Source of the DNA: Deltaproteobacteria bacterium
Lineage (GTDB): Bacteria; Myxococcota_A; UBA796; UBA9615
DNA length: 10,257 bases
NCBI GenBank assembly: GCA_029261955.1
Contig: JAJDAI010000274.1
Coordinates: 1-10,257 of the forward strand
Direction of reading: 5' to 3'
This document shows, in pieces, positions 1-6,416 of the stretch. How positions within the stretch are numbered: position 1 is the first letter of the stretch; the number at the start of each line of letters is the position of its first letter. A program made the position numbers and the translations under genes. The notes below the pieces were generated by a model, which saw only the letters and a program-made list of their open reading frames with translations, searched no databases and had not been told where the DNA came from.

Positions 1-290
1 TGGAGGTCATGCGCGACATGGACGGCAACCTGCACATCCTGGAGCTCAACCCCCGGTTCCCCGCCTGGTGCGACCTGTGCTTTGGCGCCGGCCAGAACCA
101 GCCGCTCGCGGTGGTGCGCTGGGCCCTGGGTGAGCCCCAAGAGCCCCTCACCGACTACGAACCCGGCATCGCCTTCCTCCGCGCCAGCGTGGACCAGATC
201 CTCCCCATCACCGCGCTCGAGGCCCTCTCGACGCTCGGTGAGTTCGACGCCAACAAGCAGCCCGCCCCCCGACTGGAGATCCGACGATGA
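1..290 (+). CDS. ATP-grasp family protein, C-terminal end (5' partial)
   Basis: The gene enters from the left edge in frame 3 (first full codon at position 3) and ends with TGA at 288-290, leaving about 95 residues. Its key feature is the segment ILELNPRFPAW, about 15 residues into the visible part. This is the E-x-N-P-R element that binds Mg-ATP in ATP-grasp enzymes such as carbamoyl-phosphate-synthase-like ligases. It is followed by a helical tail of about 70 residues with no domain I recognise. ATP-grasp enzymes activate a carboxylate as an acyl-phosphate and join it to an amine, thiol or other nucleophile; the substrate cannot be read from this fragment. The ATG at 9 is internal, because the frame is open to the window edge and the ATP-grasp core must lie upstream. 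The stop overlaps the ATG of the PLP decarboxylase gene (ATGA), so the two are probably translationally coupled. Family call fairly sure; function unknown. Confidence 0.8.
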   Translation, partial: EVMRDMDGNLHILELNPRFPAWCDLCFGAGQNQPLAVVRWALGEPQEPLTDYEPGIAFLRASVDQILPITALEALSTLGEFDANKQPAPRLEIRR

Positions 291-1639
291 GCGCCATGCC
301 CAGCTACGAGCGCCCGTCCATCCAGCGCCACCGCGCTGGCCTGATGAACAAGATGAGCGCCGCCGCTGCCTACAGGACCGAGAACCGCGTCGAGGGCGTG
401 CCCGTCGAGGAGCTGGTCGAGGCCTACGGCTCCCCCGTCTTCCTCTACGGCCAGAAGACCCTCGAGGAAAAGACCCGTGAGCTGCACGACGCCCTGGCCC
501 TGCGTTGGCCCCGCGTCCAGCTCGCCTGGTCCTACAAGACCTGCTACCTCGACGCCGTCTGCCGCGTCTTCCACGCCGAAGGCGCCTGGGCCGAGGTCGT
601 CTCGGGCATGGAGTACGCCAAGGCGCGCCGCAACGGCGTCCCCCGCGACCGCATCGTCTTCAACGGGCCGCACAAGAGCGAAGCGGAGCTGCGCGAGGCC
701 TTCGAGGGTGGCTCGATCCTCAACATCGACCACTTCGATGAGCTGGCCCTGGCCGAGAAGGTCGCCAAGACGCTGCCGCACCGCCCCAAGGTCGGGCTCC
801 GGCTGAACCTGCAGGCCGGCGCTTCCCCCCGCTGGGGCCGCTTCGGCTTCGCGCTGGAGACCGGGCAGGCCTGGGACGCCGTGCGGCGCCTGGTCGGCGG
901 CGGCGAGCTGGACCTCGTCGGGCTGCACTGCCACGTGGGCACCTTCGTGCTCGACCTGAACTCCTACCGGGAGGCGGCGGCGAAGGTCGCTGGCCTGGCG
1001 AATCGGCTGCGGGACGAGCTGAACATCAACGTCGAGTACCTCGACCTGGGCGGTGGCTTCGCTTCTTCCGCCCGGCTGAAGTCCCAGTACCTGCCCTCGG
1101 AGCAGACGACGCCCTCGCTGACGCAGTACGCCGAGGCCATCACCGACGGCCTCTCGGCCCTGAACGTGGCGGACGAGGACGCCCCACTGCTCATCCTCGA
1201 GACAGGCCGGGCCCTGGTGGATGACGCGGGCACGCTCATCGCCACCGTGCTCGCCAGCAAGCGCCTGCCGGACGGGCGCCGCGCGCTGGTCCTGGACGCC
1301 GGGGTGAACGTGCTCTTCACCTCCTGGTGGTACCGGCACAACATCGTGCCCTGCGAGGAGCCCCGGGGCGTGCCCGAGCCCACGGTCCTGTACGGTCCGC
1401 TCTGCATGAACATCGACGTGGTCTGCGAGAACCTCATGCTCCCGCCGCTCGAAGTCGGCTCGCGGGTGCTCATCAAGCCGGTGGGTGCCTACAACGTCAC
1501 GCAATCGATGCAGTTCATCCAGCTGAGGCCCGCCGTGGCGATGATCAACCGGGCCGGCGACCACGCGGTCATCCGCCGCGCTGAGACCCTGGACGACCTC
1601 GTGATCGGTGAGACCGTGCCGTCCTGGCTGTCCGAATGA
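287..1639 (+). CDS. Fold-type III PLP-dependent decarboxylase (DAP/Orn/Arg decarboxylase-2 family), substrate uncertain
   Basis: The 450-residue protein has the alanine-racemase-like barrel and C-terminal beta domain of the diaminopimelate/ornithine decarboxylase family, at a usual length. Visible landmarks are: the PLP-Schiff-base lysine K84 in SYKT; the barrel motif HCHVGT (214-219); the phosphate-binding GGG (255-257); ETGR (305-308); the catalytic cysteine C373 in YGPLCMNID (369-377); and the PLP-contact tyrosine Y402 in GAYN. In true DAP decarboxylases the cysteine motif reads CESxD. Here it is CMNID, so the substrate is probably not meso-DAP. The start at 287 is supported by GGAGA at 275-279, seven bases upstream, and by the ATGA overlap with the ATP-grasp gene. 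An ATP-grasp/PLP decarboxylase pair has a precedent in butirosin biosynthesis (BtrJ and BtrK, acting on glutamate attached to a carrier protein). That makes a modified or carrier-bound amino acid a possible substrate, which is inference. Likely cytosolic. Confidence 0.88.
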   Translation: MSAMPSYERPSIQRHRAGLMNKMSAAAAYRTENRVEGVPVEELVEAYGSPVFLYGQKTLEEKTRELHDALALRWPRVQLAWSYKTCYLDAVCRVFHAEGAWAEVVSGMEYAKARRNGVPRDRIVFNGPHKSEAELREAFEGGSILNIDHFDELALAEKVAKTLPHRPKVGLRLNLQAGASPRWGRFGFALETGQAWDAVRRLVGGGELDLVGLHCHVGTFVLDLNSYREAAAKVAGLANRLRDELNINVEYLDLGGGFASSARLKSQYLPSEQTTPSLTQYAEAITDGLSALNVADEDAPLLILETGRALVDDAGTLIATVLASKRLPDGRRALVLDAGVNVLFTSWWYRHNIVPCEEPRGVPEPTVLYGPLCMNIDVVCENLMLPPLEVGSRVLIKPVGAYNVTQSMQFIQLRPAVAMINRAGDHAVIRRAETLDDLVIGETVPSWLSE

Positions 1640-3834
1640 GCCGAAGCGGCCCCCCCGCGGTCTCCTCGGTGGCGTCGGAGTCCCAGGCGGACTCCCGCGC
1701 CACCGAGGGCATCGGCGCCCACATCCCGGCGCCCGTGCTCCAGGGGATCGACGCGATCCTCGCCAGCTACAGCCAGGTCCTGTTCAGCCGCAGCAAGGTG
1801 GTGGGCCTGATCCTGATGGCGGCGAGCTTCGTGGTCCCGAGCGTGGGCCTCGTCGGCCTGCTGGGGGTGGCGCTGGCCTCCTCGGTGGCCGTCGTCGCGG
1901 GCCTCGACCGGGAGGCGGTCCGCACCGGCGTGCTCGGATACAACGCGCTGCTGGTCTTCCTGCTGGTGGGCGCCGCGCTGGAGCCCTCGCCCGCCTTCTG
2001 GGCCCTGGCCGTCGTGCTGGCCGGCCTGGTCGTGCTCGTGCACGTCGCGGTCGGAAGCGCGCTGCACTGGCACCTGCGCCTGCCGCCCCTGTCGCTGCCC
2101 TTTGTCTTGACCTCCTGGGTGGCCCTGGCCTCGGTGCCCTACATCCGCGGCATGGCGTACCGGGAGCGCCTGCCCGCGCTGGACCTGCCGGCCTTCCCCG
2201 GCCCCGAGATCATCGACACGCTGTTCCGCAGCCTGGGCGCCATCTTCCTGCAGCCGCACTGGGCGGCCGGGGCGCTGGTCTTCGCCGCGATCCTCATCTT
2301 CTCGCGCATCGCGGCGCTGCACGCCCTGCTCGGCTTCGGCGTGGCCGTCTTCGCGGACGCCTGGATCTTCAGCTTCCCGCCCGACTTCGTGCACCTGTAC
2401 GTGGGCTTCAACTTCATCGTCACGGCCATCGCCCTGGGCGGCATCTACTACGTGCCCGGCCCGGCCAGCATGGCGCTCGCGGCCTTCGGCTCGCTGGCCA
2501 GCGGCATGCTCAGCGTGGCCCTGGTGCACGTGCTCCAGCCCTTTGGCCTGCCGGTCCTCAGCCTCCCGCTGGTCCTGACGCTCTTCGTCGTGCTCTACGC
2601 CCTCGGCCAACGCGGCCCTGAGGCGCTGCCCCGGCCCGTGGACTTCGTGTCCGGCTCGCCGGAGGAGAACCTCAACTACTTCCGCACCCGCGTCGCCCGC
2701 TTCCGCTCGGCCCTGCCCGTGCGCTTCCAGCTGCCCTTCCGCGGCACCTGGGTCTGCACGCAGGGCAACGACGGCGAGCACACGCACCAGGGAGCGTGGC
2801 GCCACGGGCTCGACTTCGAGGTCGCGGACCGGGAGGGGAACCGGCACAGCGCGGACGGGAAGGGCCTCACAGACTGGCTCTGCTACCGCCTGCCGGTGAC
2901 CGCCGCGGCGCCCGGCACGGTCATTCGGATCGTGGACGGTCTCGAAGACACCGCCGTCGACGAGGTCGACACGGAGAACAACTGGGGGAACCTGGTCATC
3001 CTGCAGCACGCGCCGGGGCTCTACTCGATGGTCGCGCACCTCTCGCCCGGCACGATCGAGGTCGCGGAGGGGGACTTCGTGACCGCGGGGGAGAAGCTCG
3101 GCAAGGTCGGCAGCTCGGGCCGCTCGCCGGTGCCGCACCTGCACTTCCAGCTCCAGGCCACGCCCGACGTCGGCGACCCGACCATCGCGGTCGAGTTCCA
3201 GGGCACCGTCCTGGACAACGGCGCGGCGATGCTGAAGGCCCGCCACCTGCCGGTCACGGCCCAGCGCGTGCGCAACATCGCCCGCCAGAAGGCGCTGGCG
3301 ATGGCCCTGGCCTTCCCGCCCGGCCAGCACGTCCAGGTGCGCGTGACGACGGACTCCGGAACCCGCACCGAGGAGCTGATCTCCGACATCGACCCGCTGG
3401 GCAACCGCAGCCTGGTCTCCCCCTCGCGCGACGCGCGGCTCTGGTTCGAGAACCGGGGCGACACCTTCGTCGTCTACGACCACGCGGGGCCCCGGGACGG
3501 CGCGCTCTTCGCGCTCTACGCCGCCCTGGCGCGCATGCCGCTGGAGGACGCCGCCGAGCTGCGCTGGGAGGACAAGCTGAACCCCCGCCGCCTGGGCACG
3601 CAGCCCCTGGCCTGGCTCCGGGACGCCGCCGCCGCCCTGATCCCGCCGGGCGAGCAGGGGATCGCCTACATCGGCCGCCGCCAGGAGGACCGCTACGTCG
3701 TCGAGGGCACCAGCCCCGGCAGCACCGGGCAGCGTCCCGTGCGCACCGAGGCCGTCCTGCGCCTGGGCCAGGGCCTGGTCTCCGCGCGGGTCGAGGTGGG
3801 CAGCAAGACCGTGTTCGTCGAGGTCGTCGATTGA
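1636..3834 (+). CDS. Urea-transporter-like channel fused to M23 metallopeptidase-like domain
   Basis: The 732 residues form two recognisable modules plus a tail. Residues about 35-327 match the urea transporter family (UT-B/dvUT type): LDREAVRTGVLGYNALLVF (90-108), two internally repeated signature elements LPPLSLPF (149-156) and LPVLSLPL (305-312), SLGAIFLQP (199-207) and FNFIVTAIALGG (258-269), with hydrophobic helices throughout. Both signatures carry Ser where the family consensus LPxxTxPF has Thr. Residues about 360-530 resemble peptidase M23 (LytM type): HGLDF (390-394), a variant of HxGxD; a Gly-rich segment ending in MVAHLS (465-470); and HLHF (501-504). Residues about 535-732 are soluble and unrecognised. 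M23 enzymes normally cut peptidoglycan in the periplasm. No signal peptide is visible; about 50 soluble residues precede the first helix. The start overlaps the upstream stop (ATGA) with no clear Shine-Dalgarno, so it probably relies on coupling. Both domain calls are strong; catalytic competence is not shown. Confidence 0.88.
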   Translation: MSRSGPPAVSSVASESQADSRATEGIGAHIPAPVLQGIDAILASYSQVLFSRSKVVGLILMAASFVVPSVGLVGLLGVALASSVAVVAGLDREAVRTGVLGYNALLVFLLVGAALEPSPAFWALAVVLAGLVVLVHVAVGSALHWHLRLPPLSLPFVLTSWVALASVPYIRGMAYRERLPALDLPAFPGPEIIDTLFRSLGAIFLQPHWAAGALVFAAILIFSRIAALHALLGFGVAVFADAWIFSFPPDFVHLYVGFNFIVTAIALGGIYYVPGPASMALAAFGSLASGMLSVALVHVLQPFGLPVLSLPLVLTLFVVLYALGQRGPEALPRPVDFVSGSPEENLNYFRTRVARFRSALPVRFQLPFRGTWVCTQGNDGEHTHQGAWRHGLDFEVADREGNRHSADGKGLTDWLCYRLPVTAAAPGTVIRIVDGLEDTAVDEVDTENNWGNLVILQHAPGLYSMVAHLSPGTIEVAEGDFVTAGEKLGKVGSSGRSPVPHLHFQLQATPDVGDPTIAVEFQGTVLDNGAAMLKARHLPVTAQRVRNIARQKALAMALAFPPGQHVQVRVTTDSGTRTEELISDIDPLGNRSLVSPSRDARLWFENRGDTFVVYDHAGPRDGALFALYAALARMPLEDAAELRWEDKLNPRRLGTQPLAWLRDAAAALIPPGEQGIAYIGRRQEDRYVVEGTSPGSTGQRPVRTEAVLRLGQGLVSARVEVGSKTVFVEVVD
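3820..3823 (+). promoter_or_regulatory. Ribosome binding site for the TTG-started gene
   Basis: GAGG lies seven bases before the TTG at 3831, inside the last codons of the channel/peptidase gene. It supports the non-ATG start at 3831 over the in-frame ATG at 3870, which would remove most of the signal peptide. Confidence 0.5.
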
Positions 3835-5132
3835 AGTTCCTCTTCCTCCTGCTGCTGCCTTCGCTCGCGATGGCCGCGCCCATCGAACCGCTCCAGCGGG
3901 CCTTCGAGGCCTTCCCGGACGACTACGCGACGGCCGTCGCGCTGGCGAAGGGGGCCTACGCCGAGGGTCGGTTCGAGCTCAGCCTCGAGGCCTGGGACGC
4001 GGCTCGGGACATCTCGGACGGCAACCTGGAGACCCGGCTCGGTCGCGTGATGACGCTGCTGGCCCTGGATCGGGTGGCGGAGGCGCGGCTGGAGTCCGCG
4101 GCTGCGGTCGCGTCCACCCACGACGACAGCGCCTGGCTGACCCACGCCTGGGCGATGCGTCAGGCGATGGGATTCGAGGCGCCGGTCTACTCCCTGCTCG
4201 GCGCGGAGTCGGCCTACGGCAGGGCGATCGATGCCCCGGACGCTGCCTGCGGGCGGGCCTTCACCCGCGTCGAGCTCGGCGACTCCCTCGGCTCCCGGGC
4301 GACCTTCGTGCGCCTGCTGGAGGCCAACCCCTCGGACGCCTGCGCCCTGGCCGGGGCGTCCCGGCCCACGATCCGCTTCGGCGGCGGGGTGGCGGGCTCG
4401 GCGACCCTCTACCAGGACCACCCCAGCAACGTGGCCGGTGGCGCGCTGGAGCTGCACGGCTGGATCGACGTCGCGGACTTCGCCTTCTTCGGCGTGTCGG
4501 GCCGGTACCTGGGCATCGCCTCGGAGGACACCAGCGCCGAGCCCTACGAGCAAGGCGAACTCTGGCTCCGCGCCGGCCTCCGGCACCGCGGGATCGGCGG
4601 GCAGCTGCTCGTCGCGGTCGTGGACCGCAACACGACGGACGTGGCCGCCCCCGTGATCGCGGGGCAGGTCTGGGCGAGCTTCGGGCCGACGGTCCGCCTG
4701 GAGGGCTCCTGGTCGGAGTGGACGGACGGCGAGGCCGCGATGTTCGGGGTCGGGATCCGGGTGCCGGTGCTGTCCTTCCTGTCCTTCGACGCGGCCTTGA
4801 ACCTCTCCTCCATCAGCACGGACGACGCCGTGAACCCCTCGGGCTCGGGGGCCGTGATCTTCGACTGGGACCGGTTCAGCCTGAAGGTGGGAGGCCGCGG
4901 GGGCACCGAGGTCCGCCCCGTGCGCTTCGACGAGGCCTCGGTCTGGAACACGACCGAGTACCTCGGGGCCAGCGCCTTCCTGGACGGGACCCTCAAACTC
5001 AACGACCACTTCGGCCTGACCTTCGGGTACGAAGTCGCGCGCCTGGAGCCGAGTGACGGCTCCGATGCCCGCCACACTCACGTGCTGACCTTCGGTGTGA
5101 CGGCCGAAGGGCTTCGGGAGCTGACGCCATGA
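3831..5132 (+). CDS. Secreted TPR-like and predicted outer-membrane beta-barrel protein (TTG start)
   Basis: I place the start at TTG 3831, giving 433 residues. From there the protein begins MKFLFLLLLPSLAMA-AP, a clean Sec signal peptide with an A-M-A cleavage site. The TTG overlaps the upstream TGA (TTGA), as at neighbouring junctions. The frame stays open far upstream, but that part overlaps the channel/peptidase gene and lacks protein-like character. Residues about 20-175 are Ala-rich helical pairs resembling degenerate TPRs (for example LAKGAYAEGRFELSLEAWDA at 38-57). Residues about 178-433 switch to short alternating polar/hydrophobic stretches rich in Gly and aromatics, such as LELHGWIDVADFAFFGVSGR (206-225), ending with a likely final strand THVLTFGVTAEGL. 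A helical N-terminus followed by a barrel resembles YaiO-type outer membrane proteins, though I cannot prove homology. Only two cysteines remain (C140, C171). Probable location: outer membrane with a periplasmic TPR domain. Function unknown. Confidence 0.75.
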   Translation: MKFLFLLLLPSLAMAAPIEPLQRAFEAFPDDYATAVALAKGAYAEGRFELSLEAWDAARDISDGNLETRLGRVMTLLALDRVAEARLESAAAVASTHDDSAWLTHAWAMRQAMGFEAPVYSLLGAESAYGRAIDAPDAACGRAFTRVELGDSLGSRATFVRLLEANPSDACALAGASRPTIRFGGGVAGSATLYQDHPSNVAGGALELHGWIDVADFAFFGVSGRYLGIASEDTSAEPYEQGELWLRAGLRHRGIGGQLLVAVVDRNTTDVAAPVIAGQVWASFGPTVRLEGSWSEWTDGEAAMFGVGIRVPVLSFLSFDAALNLSSISTDDAVNPSGSGAVIFDWDRFSLKVGGRGGTEVRPVRFDEASVWNTTEYLGASAFLDGTLKLNDHFGLTFGYEVARLEPSDGSDARHTHVLTFGVTAEGLRELTP

Positions 5133-5731
5133 TCCGCCTCTGCCTGCTCTTGCTGCTGCTGCCTGCTGCCGCCTCTGCCGCTTCGCCGACGGAGCTCTAC
5201 CAGCAGTCCTTCACGCTGGAATCCAGCGGCGCCTACGCCCAGGCCCTGACCCGGATGGACGAGCTCCAGGCTTCGGGCGAGGAGGACTACCTGCTGCACC
5301 TGCGGCGCGGCTGGCTGCTCTACCTGAACGGCCGCTACGCCGACTCCGTGGAGGCCTACCGGACCGCGGTCCGCAAGGTCCCGACCTCGGCCGAGGCCCG
5401 CGCCGGCCTGACCCTGCCGCTCATGGCGCTCAAGCGCTGGGGCGACGCCGAGGCCACCTGCCGCGACCTGCTGAAGGTCGCGCCGGGCAACTACCTGGGG
5501 CTCTCCCGCCTGGGCTGGGTCCTGTTCAACGCAGGGCGCTACGGCGACGCCGAAGCTGCGTACCGGGCGGTGCTGGAGCAGTATCCTTCCGACAACGACC
5601 TGCGGGCCGGCTTGGGTTGGTCGCTGCTGCGGCAGGGTGAGAGCAAGGACGCGAAGCGCGAGTTCGACCACGTCCTGAGGACCGTGCCGGGGCATGTCTC
5701 GGCCGGGCAGGGCATCGCGGCGTTGGAGTAG
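5129..5731 (+). CDS. Small secreted tetratricopeptide repeat protein
   Basis: The 200-residue protein starts with a Sec signal peptide (MIRLCLLLLLLPAAASA, cleavage near residue 17-18). There is no lipobox cysteine at the cleavage site, so it is probably soluble and periplasmic. The mature part is almost all TPRs: helical pairs at about 22-50 (weak), 54-85, 88-119, 122-153 and 156-187. They show the usual pattern, for example GWLLYLNGRYADSVEAYRTA (61-80) and LGWVLFNAGRYGDAEAAYRA (128-147). TPRs are protein-binding scaffolds; the partner is unknown. The obvious candidate is the upstream TPR/barrel protein, with which it shares an ATGA overlap. GGGAG at 5116-5120 lies eight bases before the ATG. 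The gene ends in TAG, the only non-TGA stop in the operon. Fold call is secure; role is inferred from context only. Confidence 0.85.
   Translation: MIRLCLLLLLLPAAASAASPTELYQQSFTLESSGAYAQALTRMDELQASGEEDYLLHLRRGWLLYLNGRYADSVEAYRTAVRKVPTSAEARAGLTLPLMALKRWGDAEATCRDLLKVAPGNYLGLSRLGWVLFNAGRYGDAEAAYRAVLEQYPSDNDLRAGLGWSLLRQGESKDAKREFDHVLRTVPGHVSAGQGIAALE
5725..5728 (+). promoter_or_regulatory. Ribosome binding site of the response regulator
   Basis: GGAG sits seven bases upstream of ATG 5736. It decides this start over an in-frame ATG at 5694 that would add 14 unrelated residues and overlap the TPR gene. Confidence 0.65.
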
Positions 5732-5735
5732 GCAC

Positions 5736-6416
5736 ATGGCGAAGTTGATGTTGGTGGAGGACGACGAGCGGCTCGCGTCGCTGGTCAGTGAGTACCTCAC
5801 CCAGAACGGCCACGAGGTCTCCATCGAGGGCCGCGGGGACCGCGCGGTGGACCGGATCCTGGCCGAGCGGCCGGACCTGGTGGTGCTGGACGTGATGCTG
5901 CCGGGCGAGGACGGGCTGTCGATCTGCCGCCGGGTCCGTCCGCGCTTCCCGAACCCGATCCTCATGCTCACCGCCCGCGGCGAGGAGCTCGATCAGCTCC
6001 TGGGCCTCGAGCTCGGCGCGGACGACTACGTGGCCAAGCCCGTCTCCCCGCGCCTGCTGCTCGCGCGCATCAAGGCGCTGCTGCGCCGCGGCGCGATGAC
6101 GGAGTCGGACCGGGTGATCATCGGCTCGCTCGTCGTCGACCGGGCGGCCCGCGAGGCCCGGGTGGCGGACGTGCTGGTCGACCTCACCTCCGCCGAGTTC
6201 GACCTGCTCTGGGCCCTGTCCCAGAAGCCCGGCCACCCCTTCACCCGTGAGGCCCTGCTGCTGGACCTGCGCGGCATCGAGTGGGACGGCATCGACCGCT
6301 CCATGGACGTGCGCGTCTCCCAGCTCCGCCGCAAGCTCGCGTCCTTCGAGGGCCACGCCGGGCGCATCAAGACCGTGCGCGGGGTGGGCTACCAGCTGGT
6401 GCCTGACTCGCCGTGA
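5736..6416 (+). CDS. OmpR-family (RstA-like) response regulator
   Basis: The 226-residue protein has a receiver domain (about 1-118) and a winged-helix DNA-binding domain (about 126-223), the standard OmpR/PhoB layout. Receiver landmarks are the acidic pair D9/D10 in LVEDDERL, the phospho-acceptor D52 in VVLDVMLPGEDG, T79 in LMLTARG and K101 in DDYVAKPV. The output domain carries the family pattern LTSAEFDLL (150-158), DRSMDVRVSQLRRKL (187-201) and IKTVRGVGYQLV (211-222). The stretch LRGIEWDGIDRSMDVRVSQL recalls RstA in particular. The start at 5736 gives a normal receiver N-terminus (MAKLMLVEDD) and has a GGAG ribosome site. It is followed by the histidine kinase with a GTGA overlap, a typical two-component pair. 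All phosphotransfer residues are intact, so it is predicted to be functional. Its target genes are unknown; the operon it sits in is a candidate. Confidence 0.95.
   Translation: MAKLMLVEDDERLASLVSEYLTQNGHEVSIEGRGDRAVDRILAERPDLVVLDVMLPGEDGLSICRRVRPRFPNPILMLTARGEELDQLLGLELGADDYVAKPVSPRLLLARIKALLRRGAMTESDRVIIGSLVVDRAAREARVADVLVDLTSAEFDLLWALSQKPGHPFTREALLLDLRGIEWDGIDRSMDVRVSQLRRKLASFEGHAGRIKTVRGVGYQLVPDSP

Noticed and set aside
155..1564. A 469-codon open frame on the minus strand opposite the PLP decarboxylase
   Set aside because: Same artefact; the sense strand carries every catalytic landmark of the PLP family.
1489..3483. A 664-codon open frame on the minus strand opposite the channel/peptidase gene
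   Set aside because: Biased, repeat-like composition with no motif; it mirrors the codon structure of the real gene.
2796..3830. Upstream extension of the TPR/barrel gene's open frame to an ATG at 2796
   Set aside because: It overlaps the M23 domain in another frame, is Arg/Pro/Gly-rich noise, and would bury the signal peptide that begins at TTG 3831.
3693..5081. A 462-codon open frame on the minus strand opposite the TPR/barrel gene
   Set aside because: No motif or signal peptide, and the sense strand has a signal peptide and coupled start.
5694..5735. Extended N-terminus of the response regulator from ATG 5694
   Set aside because: The 14 added residues do not fit a receiver domain, and the GGAG site is placed for ATG 5736.
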